The notes below the pieces were generated by a model. It had not been told where the DNA came from and made no database searches. It saw only the letters and a program-made list of their open reading frames with translations. A stretch of DNA of 64,000 nt from Pseudomonas viridiflava. Its GTDB lineage: Bacteria; Pseudomonadota; Gammaproteobacteria; Pseudomonadales; Pseudomonadaceae. Each line of letters begins with the position of its first letter. The first letter of the stretch is position 1. Where the stretch lies: assembly GCA_900596015.1 (NCBI GenBank), contig UVIF01000002.1, positions 62,001 through 126,000 of the forward strand, read 5' to 3'. The translations under genes were made by a program, and so were the position numbers. Of this stretch, positions 36,371 to 45,499 are shown piece by piece.

Positions 36371-37573
36371 TTATAGATTCGTGGTAGCGCTGGTGCTGCT
36401 GCGAGCGTAGGTCTCATAGCCTTGCATCTGCTTGGCGATCGAAGAGATCTTGCTGGCGTAGTTCGGGTCGGTGGCGTAGCCGGCCTTCTGCAGTTCCTTG
36501 ACGAATTGTTCGGGGTTGTCCGCGGACTTGACCACGCCCTGGTAGCGATCGTTGTTCTGCAACAGGCTGACCAGGTCGTGGAAGCTGTCTTCGTACGAGG
36601 TGTATGAGCGGAAATCGGCGGTTTCCTTGACCATCTGGCCGTCACGGAATTCGCTGGTGATCGCGCGGGCGTTCTCGCCCTTCCAGTTGCCGGTGGCCTT
36701 GATGCCGAACAGGTTGTGGCTGCTGCTGCCGTCGTCGGCGCGCATGATCGATTTGCCCCAGCCGGTTTCCAGCGCCGCCTGGGCGACCAGCACCTTGGGA
36801 TCGACACCGATGCGCGCAGCGGCTTTTTCGGCCATGGGCAGCATGGTCGCGATGAACTCGTCGGACGAGGCGAACGCGCGCTTGGCCGGGGCCAGGGGCG
36901 GCTGGGCGACGCTCTTCGCCAGGCTGCTGCCCTCGACCGCAGCGCCGCTGCGCACGGTCTTGGCCAGGCTGTTGAGCGGTGCATCGGCCGCAACGTTGAT
37001 GAGGTTCTTGCTGCCACTGGCAGCCCCTGCTTCGGTGGCCGCCGAGGGCACGATGCCGGCCACCAGACGGTCGGCAAGCTTGCTCGGCAACGACAGCCGA
37101 CGCTGGTTGAGCAAGGCCATGTCGTTGTGACCAACGCTGCCGGCGGCCTTGGCATCGGCCGAGGCGTCGCGAGTGGCACCCAGCGGCTTGTTCAGGCTGT
37201 TGTCGGCATGGGCGAACGGGTTCGCGCCGGCACGGGCCACGCCCTTGGTCTTGGACAGCTGGCGCATGAGCACGTCCTGCAGGCCGATGCCGCCACCCTC
37301 TTTGGAGAGGGTCACGGACAGCTGCTGGTCGTACATCGACTGGTACTGCTTGGTGGTTTCGGTGTTCAGCGGGTTGTCCTTGGCCAACACGTCATTTGCC
37401 GAACGCATGGACTTGAGCATTTCACCGAGGAACAGCGACTCGAATTCCTGGGCCACCTTGCGCAGGTTGGCCTCGCTGTCGCGATCCCCGACTTTCAACG
37501 AGCTCAGGCGATTGAGGTCTGTGTAAGCCCCCGAATCCCGTGTTCCCGATACTCCGCCATTCGGCATTTCCAT
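36371..37573 (-). CDS. flgJ: Flagellar rod-cap protein and peptidoglycan hydrolase FlgJ
   Basis: FlgJ has two jobs: its N-terminal part caps the growing rod, and its C-terminal part cuts peptidoglycan so that the rod can pass. The 400-residue protein has the rod-binding domain (about 30-108; EFESLFLGEMLKSMRSAN), a long linker (about 110-235) rich in Ala and Ser, and a glucosaminidase domain with catalytic E269 in AALETGWGKS and later YASYEDSF-like segment. ATG at 37,573; a second ATG two codons on is possible. It is the dual-domain form of gammaproteobacteria. Confidence 0.95.
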   Translation of the reverse strand: MEMPNGGVSGTRDSGAYTDLNRLSSLKVGDRDSEANLRKVAQEFESLFLGEMLKSMRSANDVLAKDNPLNTETTKQYQSMYDQQLSVTLSKEGGGIGLQDVLMRQLSKTKGVARAGANPFAHADNSLNKPLGATRDASADAKAAGSVGHNDMALLNQRRLSLPSKLADRLVAGIVPSAATEAGAASGSKNLINVAADAPLNSLAKTVRSGAAVEGSSLAKSVAQPPLAPAKRAFASSDEFIATMLPMAEKAAARIGVDPKVLVAQAALETGWGKSIMRADDGSSSHNLFGIKATGNWKGENARAITSEFRDGQMVKETADFRSYTSYEDSFHDLVSLLQNNDRYQGVVKSADNPEQFVKELQKAGYATDPNYASKISSIAKQMQGYETYARSSTSATTNL

Positions 37574-37584
37574 CAGCTGTTACC

Positions 37585-38694
37585 TCAAATCACGATCAGG
37601 TCGGCCTGCAATGCGCCGGCCTGTTTCAGGGCTTCGAGAATGGCCATCAAGTCACCGGGCGCAGCCCCCACCTGGTTGACCGCGCGGACGATCTCGTCGA
37701 GCGTGGTGCCAGGGCCAAACTTGAACATCGGTTTGGCTTCCTGCTGGGCGCTGACCCGCGAACGTGGCACCACCGCCGTTTCGCCACCGGACAAAGGCCC
37801 TGGCTGGCTGACGATCGGATCTTCGGTGATGGTCACCGTCAGGCTGCCGTGGGTCACTGCCGCAGGCGATACCTTGACGTTCTGGCCAATCACGATGGTG
37901 CCGGTGCGCGAATTGATGATCACCTTGGCCACCGCCTGCCCTACGTCGACATCGAGGTTCTCGAGGATCGACAGGTAGTCCACGCGCTGGCTGGGGTCGA
38001 CCGGTGCAGTGACGCGCACCGAGCCCCCGTCAATAGCCTGTGCAACTCCCGGGCCAAGAAGCTCGTTGATCTTGTCGACGATGTGCTTGGCGGTCGTGAA
38101 GTCCGAGCGGTTGAGGTTCAGCGTCAGGCTGTTGCCCTGATTGAAGCCACTGGGTACGGCGCGCTCGACGCTGGCACCGCCAGGAATCCGTCCTGCCGAC
38201 GGCACATTGACGGTAATTTTCGACCCGTCGCGGCCTTCGGCGTCAAAACCACCGACGACCAGGTTGCCTTGGGCAATGGCGTAGACGTTGCCGTCGATAC
38301 CCTTGAGCGGGGTCATCAACAGGCTGCCACCGCGCAGGCTTTTCGAGTTGCCGATGGACGACACGGTGATATCGACCACTTGCCCCGGCTTGGCGAACGC
38401 CGGCAGGTCGGCATGGATCGAGACCGCGGCGACGTTCTTGAGCTGCACGTTGCCCGAGCCCGGCGGCACCTTGATGCCGAACTGGGAAAGCATGTTGTTG
38501 AAGGTCTGCAGGGTGAAAGGCGTTTGCGTGGTCTGGTCGCCGGTGCCGTTGAGGCCCACGACCAGGCCGTAGCCGATCAGCTGGTTGGTGCGCACGCCGG
38601 AAATGCTGGCGATGTCCTTGAGGCGCTCGGCCTGAACGCCGAACGCGGCGGACAACAGCAGGGCAGCGGCGATCAGGTGTTTGAAGTTGAGCAT
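37585..38694 (-). CDS. flgI: Flagellar P-ring protein FlgI
   Basis: FlgI forms the periplasmic P ring around the rod. The 369-residue product has a signal peptide ending in FGVQA (about residue 22), then [33 protein letters not shown], and ends [14 protein letters not shown] as in other Pseudomonas. ATG at 38,694 gives the standard length; a GTG four codons upstream is in frame. It lies 12 bases downstream of the flgH stop. Confidence 0.97.
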   Translation of the reverse strand: MLNFKHLIAAALLLSAAFGVQAERLKDIASISGVRTNQLIGYGLVVGLNGTGDQTTQTPFTLQTFNNMLSQFGIKVPPGSGNVQLKNVAAVSIHADLPAFAKPGQVVDITVSSIGNSKSLRGGSLLMTPLKGIDGNVYAIAQGNLVVGGFDAEGRDGSKITVNVPSAGRIPGGASVERAVPSGFNQGNSLTLNLNRSDFTTAKHIVDKINELLGPGVAQAIDGGSVRVTAPVDPSQRVDYLSILENLDVDVGQAVAKVIINSRTGTIVIGQNVKVSPAAVTHGSLTVTITEDPIVSQPGPLSGGETAVVPRSRVSAQQEAKPMFKFGPGTTLDEIVRAVNQVGAAPGDLMAILEALKQAGALQADLIVI

Positions 38695-38706
38695 GGACGG
38701 GCGCAC

Positions 38707-39402
38707 TCAGAAAGGAAACAGTGGGCTGGCGAAGAACCGGTCGAACCAACCCGGCTGACTGGCCTCGGCAAACGAACCGGTGCCCGAATAGGTGATGCGC
38801 GCATCGGCTACCCGCGTCGAGGACACGGTGTTGTCGGTGGCAATGTCATCGGCGCGGACCAGACCGGAAATGCGTACCAGCTCTTCGCCGGTGTTGAGCG
38901 TCATCCACTTCTCGCCGCGAACCGAGATAATGCCGTTGGGCAGCACGTCGGCCACCGTGACCGTGACCGAACCGGTCAGGCTGTTGTTCTGCGCTGCCGC
39001 CGCGGTGCCGTTGGTGGCGCGCGTGCCGCTGTAGCCTGCGTTGAGGCTCAGGTCGCCACTGCCCAGTGGGTTGTTGGTGTTCACACCCGCACCGAACAGC
39101 GAGGTCAGGCCCAGGCTGTTGTTGCTGTCCTTGCCGACCTTGGAGTTGGCGCTCTTGCTGGCACTGGTCCGCTCGTTGAGGGTGATGGTGATGATGTCGC
39201 CCACGCGGAACGCCTTGCGGTCGCTGTAGAGGTTCTGCTCGAAGCCGGCCTGGTAGATCGAGCCGTTGTTGGCGGCGGCAGGCATCGGTGTGCGCGGCAG
39301 CACCGGGGCGTAGTACGGGTCGTTGGGCTTGGCCGGCGGCGCGACGCAACCGGTCAGCAAGGCCATTCCACTCAGGGCAAGAACAATCGAGACACGACGC
39401 AT
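38707..39402 (-). CDS. flgH: Flagellar L-ring lipoprotein FlgH
   Basis: FlgH forms the outer-membrane L ring. The 231-residue product has a lipoprotein signal with lipobox LLTGC (C19) and the family segments [17 protein letters not shown] and [20 protein letters not shown] at 39,402 follows GAGGT by 7 bases. It lies 70 bases after flgG. Confidence 0.96.
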   Translation of the reverse strand: MRRVSIVLALSGMALLTGCVAPPAKPNDPYYAPVLPRTPMPAAANNGSIYQAGFEQNLYSDRKAFRVGDIITITLNERTSASKSANSKVGKDSNNSLGLTSLFGAGVNTNNPLGSGDLSLNAGYSGTRATNGTAAAAQNNSLTGSVTVTVADVLPNGIISVRGEKWMTLNTGEELVRISGLVRADDIATDNTVSSTRVADARITYSGTGSFAEASQPGWFDRFFASPLFPF

Positions 39403-39472
39403 GACACAGACCTCACGGTGTAGCCGGCGCACGCGGCGCCCTGGTAGCTTGGGGGTTACGGATGGACCCGGG

Positions 39473-40258
39473 TTACAGGTTCTGGGTCAGGTTCTGCAGC
39501 ATCTGGTCGGCCGTGGAGATGACCTTGGAGTTCATCTCGTAGGCACGCTGGGTGGTGATCATGTTGACCAGCTCTTCCACGGTGCTCACGTTGGAGTTTT
39601 CCAGGGTGTTCTGCAGCACCGTGCCCGCTCCGTTCAGGCCTGGCGTTGCCACCTGCGGCGCGCCGCTGGATGCGGTTTCCAGGAACAGGTTGCCACCGAT
39701 GGCCTGCAGGCCGGCCGGGTTGATGAAGTCGGCGGTCTGCAGGTTGCCGATCACCTGCGAGGCGGCGTTGCCGGCGGTGGTGATGGACACGGTGCCGTCG
39801 GTGCCCACGGTGAAGGTCTGCGCTTCGTTGGGAACGACGATGGCAGGTTCCAGCGCCAGGCCCTGGGCGGTGACGATCTGGCCATCGGAGTTCAGGTGGA
39901 AAGTACCGTCACGGGTGTAGGAAACGGTGCCATCAGGCTGCATTACCTGAAAGAAGCCGCGACCGTTGATGGCCATGTCCAGCGGCTGATCGGTGGTCTG
40001 CAGGCTGCCGGCGGTGAAGTTCTTCTGGGTGCCGACGATGCGTACACCGGTACCGACCTGCAGGCCCGACGGCAGTTCGCTGTCCTGGGTCGACTGGGCG
40101 CCAGGCTGACGTTTGATCTGGTAGAGCAGGTCCTGGAATTCGGCGCGATCGCGCTTGAAACCCGTGGTCGACACGTTCGCCAGGTTGTTGGAAATCGTGG
40201 TCAGGTTGGTGTCCTGAGCCTGGAGGCCGGTCTTGCTGACCCATAGTGCTGGAAGCAT
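39473..40258 (-). CDS. flgG: Flagellar distal rod protein FlgG
   Basis: FlgG builds the distal rod. The 261-residue product has the family start [37 protein letters not shown] and end [37 protein letters not shown] at 40,258 follows GGAGA. Length is exactly standard. Confidence 0.97.
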   Translation of the reverse strand: MLPALWVSKTGLQAQDTNLTTISNNLANVSTTGFKRDRAEFQDLLYQIKRQPGAQSTQDSELPSGLQVGTGVRIVGTQKNFTAGSLQTTDQPLDMAINGRGFFQVMQPDGTVSYTRDGTFHLNSDGQIVTAQGLALEPAIVVPNEAQTFTVGTDGTVSITTAGNAASQVIGNLQTADFINPAGLQAIGGNLFLETASSGAPQVATPGLNGAGTVLQNTLENSNVSTVEELVNMITTQRAYEMNSKVISTADQMLQNLTQNL

Positions 40259-40307
40259 GTGTCTTCTCCTGGAGCGCCTGGTTTACGGCGCGATCGCTAC
40301 GCTGGAA

Positions 40308-41045
40308 TTAGATTTGCAAGACCCGGGCCATGGCCTCGTCGCCTTCTTTGGCGGTGCTCATCATCTTGATGTGCAGTTCGAACTGCTTGGAGAGCGCCAG
40401 CACCGAGGTCATTTCCTCGACCGCATTGACATTGCTCGCTTCCAGGAAGCCGGACTCGACCCGCACGGCGGCATCGGCCGGTGCCGGCTGCCCACTTGAG
40501 GTGTGGATCAGACCGTCCAGGCCCTTGGTCAGGGTTTTCACGTCCGGATTGACCAGCTTGATGCGGTCGACCTGGGCCATGACGTTGGGGGCCTGCCCCA
40601 GACCACGAATACTGATGGTGCCGTCCATGCCGATCTCGATTTTCTCGTCGGGCGGCACGGCGATCGGGCCGCCGTTGCCCATGACCGGCAAACCATTGCC
40701 GGCGCGCAGCACTCCGAGGGCGTCGACGTTCATGCTGGCCGTGCGGACGTAGGCTTCGCCGCCGTCGGGTGTCTGTACGGCGATGAAGCCGTTGCCACCT
40801 ACCGCGACGTCCAGATCCCGGCCGGTTTCCTGCAGCGCGCCGCCACTGAAATCGGTGGCCGGACGTTCGGTCAGGGCATAGGCCCGCGAAGGAAAGGTGT
40901 CGCCGAACACCGGCATGGAACGCGCCTGTTCCAGGTCACGCTTGAAGCCGGTGGTGGAAATGTTGGCCAGGTTGTTGGCATGCGCCTTCTGCGCCAGCGC
41001 GTTCTGGCTGGCACCGGTCATTGCCACATAGAGCATCTTGTCCAC
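40308..41045 (-). CDS. flgF: Flagellar proximal rod protein FlgF
   Basis: FlgF is a proximal rod subunit. The 245-residue product starts at GTG 41,045 ([37 protein letters not shown]), with GGGAG 6 bases upstream. This agrees with the Pseudomonas family start; an internal ATG at 41,036 would remove three conserved residues. A sigma-54 site at 41,099-41,114 makes it the first gene of flgFGHIJK(L). Confidence 0.96.
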   Translation of the reverse strand: MDKMLYVAMTGASQNALAQKAHANNLANISTTGFKRDLEQARSMPVFGDTFPSRAYALTERPATDFSGGALQETGRDLDVAVGGNGFIAVQTPDGGEAYVRTASMNVDALGVLRAGNGLPVMGNGGPIAVPPDEKIEIGMDGTISIRGLGQAPNVMAQVDRIKLVNPDVKTLTKGLDGLIHTSSGQPAPADAAVRVESGFLEASNVNAVEEMTSVLALSKQFELHIKMMSTAKEGDEAMARVLQI

Positions 41046-41098
41046 AGTTGTCTCCCTCGACGGGCGAATGCCGTCTACTGCTGTACTGAGAGAGGTAG

Positions 41099-41114
41099 AG
41101 CAATATGCGGGCCA
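41099..41114 (-). promoter_or_regulatory. Sigma-54 promoter upstream of flgF
   Basis: Minus strand reads TGGCCC-GCATA-TTGCT, one mismatch from consensus. The predicted start is near 41,088, about 43 bases before the flgF GTG. Confidence 0.8.
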
Positions 41115-41188
41115 ACTTTACCAAGACGGCTACAGGCCCTCTAGGACGGGGGTTGCAGCGGTGCGGCCGAAGCGGACTGAAAGGTTGA

Positions 41189-41225
41189 CGCCGAAAAGTC
41201 GGCGCCGGATTGCCGCTAGCGGCAA
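41189..41225. repeat. Two adjacent perfect palindromes downstream of the small secreted-protein gene
   Basis: CGCCGA-AAAG-TCGGCG (41,189-41,204) and TTGCCGCTAGCGGCAA (41,210-41,225) are both perfect inverted repeats, five bases apart. They lie between the small gene and the flgF promoter. They may form an intergenic terminator or a binding site; no long T-run follows. Confidence 0.6.
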
Positions 41226-41278
41226 CGGGAGAATGGATTTACGTCACGACACCAGGCCGAGGCTCGACGGTGCCGCCT

Positions 41279-41464
41279 TCAACGACGGCAGCCGGCGTTG
41301 CTGAACGGCCCGGCGAAGCGACGATAATGCGGGCCAGGGTCAACCTGACTGCACAGGTACCGGCCGCTCGCCAGGCTTTGATAGGTGTACCAGGGCGCGG
41401 GCGCCGCCACGGCCATCGCGCAGGTTGCGGCGACGGCCAGGGCTGCACAGAGGCACCGAATCAC
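41279..41464 (-). CDS. Small secreted protein of unknown function between flgE and flgF
   Basis: A 61-residue product that I do not recognise as a named family. It has a clear signal peptide (MIRCLCAALAVAATCAMAVA, cleavage about residue 20-21) and a mature part of about 40 residues with aromatic WYTYQS, two cysteines (C38, C59) that could form a disulphide, and a basic end. Start is GTG at 41,464 with a purine-rich GAGGGCAGGG upstream, 13 bases after the flgE stop, so it is probably cotranscribed with flgBCDE. The signal sequence and ribosome site favour a real gene. It could be a periplasmic accessory or an unrelated passenger. Confidence 0.65.
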   Translation of the reverse strand: MIRCLCAALAVAATCAMAVAAPAPWYTYQSLASGRYLCSQVDPGPHYRRFAGPFSNAGCRR

Positions 41465-41477
41465 TGCCCTGCCCTCA

Positions 41478-42788
41478 TCAGGTCATCTGAATGATGGTCT
41501 GCATCACGGTGCTTTCGGTGGAAATGGTCTTGGCGTTCGCCTGGTAGTTGCTCTGCGCCTTGATCAGGTTCACCAGCTCGGCCGTCAGGTCGACGTTGGA
41601 GTCTTCAAGTGCCTGCGATTGCAGGTTGCCCATGACGCCGGTGTCGGGCGTGCCGATCACGGCGGTACCGGAAGCGAACGACTCCTTCCAGTTGGTGCCA
41701 CCGTTGGGCGCCAGACCCTGCATGTTGGCGAAGCTGGCCATGGCCACCTGGCCGATGACCTTGTTCTGGCCGTTGGTGAAGTTGGCGAACATGTTGCCCG
41801 TGCCGTCCACCGACAGACCGGTCAGCTCACCCGTGGCGTAGCCGTCCTGGGTCTTGGCCGAGGTGGCCGATGCCGAGTTGTATTGCGTGGTCGCCAGCAT
41901 GTCCAATGCCACGCCACCGGCATTGGCCGTCGCGCCGTTGGGCGTCCAGGTGCCATCGGCGCCACGGGTGGAAGGCACCCAGCCGGCCAGGTTGAAGCTC
42001 TTGTCGGCATTGATGCCCAGGCCACCGGGCACGTTGCCCTGGGCGGGCACGATGAGGCTGCCGTCGGACTTGAAGCTCAGGGTGTTGACCAACGGCGTGG
42101 TGGCGGTCGGATCGGACGGATTACGACCGTCGATGGTGGTGTGCATGGTCCAGCTGTTGGCCGTGGCATCCTTGACGAAGTACTGGTTCATCTGGTGGGC
42201 GTTGCCCAGGCTGTCGTACACATCGGTGTTGAACGTGTAGTTGTAGCTCTTGACGTTGCTCGGGTCGAACGGCGTGATGGTTGCCTGCGGCGCGCTCGAG
42301 TTGAGGTTGACGGTTTCGGCGATCTTCGAGGTCGCCTTGGGCTGCAGGTTCGCCGAGTCGATTTTCAGATTGGTCAGCACGCCCGTCTGCACCACGCCGT
42401 CCTGGGCGTTGTAGCCCTGCAGGTTGTTGCCGCTCACGTCGACGACGTTGCCGTCCTTGTCGCTGTAGAAGGCACCGGCACGGGTGTAGAGCTTCTGGCC
42501 GCCATCGTTGAGCACGAAGAAACCGTTGCCGTTGATCGCCAGGTCGAGGCTCTGCCCGGTCGAGGCGATGTTGCCCTGGGTGAACTGCTGCGACACGGCT
42601 GCGGTGGTCACACCACTGCCTACGCTGGTCTTGCCGGCCGTGGCGCGAATGGACGCGGCGTACTGGTCGGCGAATTCCGCGCGCGAGGATTTGAAGCCGG
42701 TGGTCGCGACGTTGGCAATGTTGTTGCCGGTGACGTTGAGCGCCTTGTTGGCTGCCGAAAGACCGCTGAGGCCGATATTGAAAGTCAT
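41478..42788 (-). CDS. flgE: Flagellar hook protein FlgE
   Basis: FlgE is the hook subunit. The 436-residue product has the family start MTFNIGLSGLSAANKALNVTGNNIANVATTGFKSSRAEFAD and the end LVNLIKAQSNYQANAKTISTESTVMQTIIQM. The centre is variable. ATG at 42,788; the open frame runs 21 codons further up but without family similarity. It lies 28 bases after the flgD stop. Confidence 0.97.
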   Translation of the reverse strand: MTFNIGLSGLSAANKALNVTGNNIANVATTGFKSSRAEFADQYAASIRATAGKTSVGSGVTTAAVSQQFTQGNIASTGQSLDLAINGNGFFVLNDGGQKLYTRAGAFYSDKDGNVVDVSGNNLQGYNAQDGVVQTGVLTNLKIDSANLQPKATSKIAETVNLNSSAPQATITPFDPSNVKSYNYTFNTDVYDSLGNAHQMNQYFVKDATANSWTMHTTIDGRNPSDPTATTPLVNTLSFKSDGSLIVPAQGNVPGGLGINADKSFNLAGWVPSTRGADGTWTPNGATANAGGVALDMLATTQYNSASATSAKTQDGYATGELTGLSVDGTGNMFANFTNGQNKVIGQVAMASFANMQGLAPNGGTNWKESFASGTAVIGTPDTGVMGNLQSQALEDSNVDLTAELVNLIKAQSNYQANAKTISTESTVMQTIIQMT

Positions 42789-42816
42789 GCTGTACTCCTG
42801 CGCCGAACGAAGCGGC

Positions 42817-43518
42817 TCAAATTCCGATGGTTTGGACTTTCGACAGCGCAACGCTACCCAGTCCAGCGAGGTTGAGGGTCAGTTCACCGCCGTTGGTGCC
42901 CATCGTGACGCTGTTCACCGTGGCTGGAAGGTAGGTGCTCATGGCCGTAGCGGTACCGTCGACGGTGGCTGCAGCCTTGAAGGTGTAGGTGCCGGCAGCG
43001 GCAACCGCGCCGTTGCTGTCCTTACCATCCCAGGTGAAGGCGGCGTTGCCGGCGGACTGACTGCCCAGATCGATATTGCGCACCAGGTCGCCTTTGGCGT
43101 CATAGACGCCGACCGTGGTATTGCTGCTCGACGAGGTCAGCGCCACCGAGCCGGTGAGGCCCTTGGTGGGGTCGACCACGGCGGTGTCGGTCTGGGCAAT
43201 GACCGAGCGGCCGACCAGCGACGAAGCCTGCAGCGCCTGGGACGATTGGTAGTTGTTGACGATGGTGCCCACCGACGAATTCAGGCTCTGCATGCTTTCC
43301 AGGCTGCTGAACTGCGCCAGCTGGGCAACGAACTCGCCGTTGTCCTGGGGATCGAGGGGGTTCTGGTTCTGCATCTGGGTCACCAGCAGCTGCAGGAACG
43401 CGTCCTTGCCCAACGCACTGCCGGCGGCGCCGGTCGAGCTGTCGGTGCTGCTGGTGGTCTTCTGCAATGAGTCCAGGACCGAGGCGCTCACGCCATTGTT
43501 AATGCTGGTAGTCGTCAT
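42817..43518 (-). CDS. flgD: Flagellar hook-capping protein FlgD
   Basis: FlgD is the scaffold that caps the growing hook. The 233-residue product has an N-terminal export region, the conserved LGKDAFLQLLVTQMQNQNPLDPQDNGEFVAQLAQFSSLE, and a C-terminal FLG-Ig-like domain (AFTWDGKDSNGAVAAAGTYTFK). ATG at 43,518. It lies 15 bases downstream of the flgC stop. Confidence 0.96.
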   Translation of the reverse strand: MTTTSINNGVSASVLDSLQKTTSSTDSSTGAAGSALGKDAFLQLLVTQMQNQNPLDPQDNGEFVAQLAQFSSLESMQSLNSSVGTIVNNYQSSQALQASSLVGRSVIAQTDTAVVDPTKGLTGSVALTSSSSNTTVGVYDAKGDLVRNIDLGSQSAGNAAFTWDGKDSNGAVAAAGTYTFKAAATVDGTATAMSTYLPATVNSVTMGTNGGELTLNLAGLGSVALSKVQTIGI

Positions 43519-43533
43519 CTGCGCTCGCCTCTA

Positions 43534-43977
43534 TCACTGACCCAGGGTCAGCACCTTCTGCATCATGGTCTTTGCGGTATTCATCAGCTCGGCGTTGGTC
43601 TGGAAGGAACGACTGGCCGAGATCATGTCGGCCATTTCCTCGACCACGTTGACGTTCGGGTAGTAGACGTAGCCATCCTTGTTCGCCGCGGGGTGGTTGG
43701 GCTCGTAGCGCGCTTCCAGATCGCTCTGGTCTTCGACCACGCCGGTGACCTGCACACCCTGCCCTGCCGAGTCCTGATCCTGGAACAGCGAACCGCTGTC
43801 GCCGGCCTGCTGGCCCTGGAGCATGGTGGCGAACACCGGGTGCCGCGCGCGGTAGGTCTGGTCGATGCTGGACGATACGGTTTCGGCGTTGGCGATGTTG
43901 CTCGCCACGGTGTTCAGGCGCGTGGTCTGCGCGCTCATGCCGCTACCGGCAATGTTGAAGACGCTGGCAAGGGACAT
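43534..43977 (-). CDS. flgC: Flagellar proximal rod protein FlgC
   Basis: FlgC is a proximal rod subunit. The 147-residue product has the rod family start MSLASVFNIAGSGMSAQTTRLNTVASNIANAETV and end NVVEEMADMISASRSFQTNAELMNTAKTMMQKVLTLGQ. It starts 3 bases after the flgB stop. Confidence 0.96.
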   Translation of the reverse strand: MSLASVFNIAGSGMSAQTTRLNTVASNIANAETVSSSIDQTYRARHPVFATMLQGQQAGDSGSLFQDQDSAGQGVQVTGVVEDQSDLEARYEPNHPAANKDGYVYYPNVNVVEEMADMISASRSFQTNAELMNTAKTMMQKVLTLGQ

Positions 43978-43980
43978 GGC

Positions 43981-44388
43981 TTAATCTCCGCGAAGGGCCG
44001 ATACCAGCCCTTTGAACTTGCTGTTGAGCAGGGTGAAACTGGCCTGGAAGTTGACCGAGTTCTCGGCGTAGTTCGACTGCTCGATCTGCGCATCGACGGT
44101 GTTCTGGTCCAGCGAAGGCTGGGTGGAGATGCGGTACTGCAAGGTCTCGTCGCCGGAGCTGAAGCCCTGGGCGGCGATGTGCTTGCTGCTGGTGGTCTGC
44201 AGGCCGAACGCACCTTTGCCGTTCTGCTCGTTCTGGGCTGCCAGCACCGAGGCGAAGTCCAGGTCCCGAGCCTTGTAGTTGGGGGTGTCGGCGTTGGCGA
44301 TGTTGTTGGCCAGCACTTCGGCGCGCTTGGCGCGAAAGCCCAAGGCCTGCTCGTGAATGCCCAGCGCTTTGTCGAAACTGATGCTCAT
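43981..44388 (-). CDS. flgB: Flagellar proximal rod protein FlgB
   Basis: FlgB is the most proximal rod subunit. The 135-residue product starts MSISFDKALGIHEQALGFRAKRAEVLANNIANADTPNYKARDLDF. It is the first gene of flgBCDE with a perfect sigma-54 site 45-60 bases upstream. ATG at 44,388. Confidence 0.96.
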   Translation of the reverse strand: MSISFDKALGIHEQALGFRAKRAEVLANNIANADTPNYKARDLDFASVLAAQNEQNGKGAFGLQTTSSKHIAAQGFSSGDETLQYRISTQPSLDQNTVDAQIEQSNYAENSVNFQASFTLLNSKFKGLVSALRGD

Positions 44389-44432
44389 GTTGATACCTAT
44401 GCGGCAGACCAGATGGTTCGTGCAGGATAGAT

Positions 44433-44448
44433 AGCAATCAGTGTGCCA
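44433..44448 (-). promoter_or_regulatory. Sigma-54 promoter upstream of flgB
   Basis: Minus strand reads TGGCAC-ACTGA-TTGCT, full consensus. Start is predicted near 44,422, leaving a leader of about 34 bases before flgB. Confidence 0.9.
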
Positions 44449-44623
44449 AGTCTCGAAAAGCCCGTCCCACGCGGGTTGCGAGCCTGTCAGGCAGTGGGTG
44501 ATGCCAGAAAAGCGGCAAGAAACTTCCGCTGGAGGGGAAAAGCGGCAACGCTGGCGCCAGAAAAATTGCCGCGCCTGCGCCTTGTTCGCACGCCTCTGTA
44601 AAGGAGGCGCGCCAGGCGCAAGA

Positions 44624-45451
44624 TCATTTGGCCTGGTAGATGATGCCGGGGCTGCACTGCACCATCTGATACAGCTCGGGCAAGCCGTTCAAGGCTTCGG
44701 ACGCACCCAGGAACAGGTAACCGCCCGGCTTGAGGGTGCCATGGATACGGGTGAGGATGTCTTTTTTCACCTGTGCGGAAAAGTAGATCAGCACGTTACG
44801 GCAGAACACGATGTCGAACTTGCCCAATGCCGCATAGCTGTCGAGCAGGTTGAACGCACGAAACTCGACGCGACTGCGGATGGGCGCCTTGACCGCCCAG
44901 CGGCCTGGTGTCTTGGGGTCGAAGTAGCGCTGCAGGCGCTCCTGGGAAAGGCCGCGGCCGATTGCCAGGCTGTCGTACTCGCCACTCTTGCAGTTGGTCA
45001 GCATACTGCCGGACAGGTCGGTGGCAACGATCTGCACACCCGATTTCAGCTGTCCCAGGTTGCTGCGCTCGAACTCGTCGATGGTCATCGACAGCGAATA
45101 GGGTTCCTGGCCGGACGAGCACGCCGCCGACCAGATGCGCAGGCGCGCGCCGGGGCTGGCCTTGATGCTTTCGGGCAGGACTTTGTTCTTCATCACTTCG
45201 AAGGGATAGGTGTCGCGAAACCACAGGGTTTCGTTGGTGGTCATGGCGTCCACCACCTGCTCGCGCAGACCGCTGCGTGGCTGGGTCTGGATACGCTGCA
45301 CCAGTTCGCCCAAGGACTTGATGCCCTGCTGCTCCATCAGCTTGTTCAGGCGGCTGGCGACGAGGTACTGCTTGTTCTCGCCCAAGAGAATGCCACAGGC
45401 TTTTTCCAGGAAGACCCGGAACTGATCAAAATCCAAATTACCCGTAGACAC
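44624..45451 (-). CDS. cheR: Chemotaxis protein methyltransferase CheR
   Basis: CheR methylates glutamates of chemoreceptors using S-adenosylmethionine. The 275-residue product has the N-terminal helical domain and a SAM-binding fold (RLRIWSAACSSGQEPYSLSM, FDIVFCRNVLIYF). I chose GTG at 45,451 with GAGG 7 bases upstream because it gives the Pseudomonas start (STGNLDFDQFRVFLEKACGI). An upstream start would add 16 residues without family support. It lies 48 bases after cheV. Confidence 0.95.
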   Translation of the reverse strand: MSTGNLDFDQFRVFLEKACGILLGENKQYLVASRLNKLMEQQGIKSLGELVQRIQTQPRSGLREQVVDAMTTNETLWFRDTYPFEVMKNKVLPESIKASPGARLRIWSAACSSGQEPYSLSMTIDEFERSNLGQLKSGVQIVATDLSGSMLTNCKSGEYDSLAIGRGLSQERLQRYFDPKTPGRWAVKAPIRSRVEFRAFNLLDSYAALGKFDIVFCRNVLIYFSAQVKKDILTRIHGTLKPGGYLFLGASEALNGLPELYQMVQCSPGIIYQAK

Positions 45452-45499
45452 GGTGCCGCCTCTTGCTGGTTCGGTAGGCCGGGCGCTGGCGCCCGGCAT

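Noticed and set aside
37540..39423. A 627-codon plus-strand frame opposite flgI and flgH
   Set aside because: A composition artefact of the opposite strand; flgI and flgH are certain.
44389..44623. A small gene between cheR and flgB
   Set aside because: No supported frame; the space holds the flgB sigma-54 promoter and a short hairpin near 44,590-44,608.
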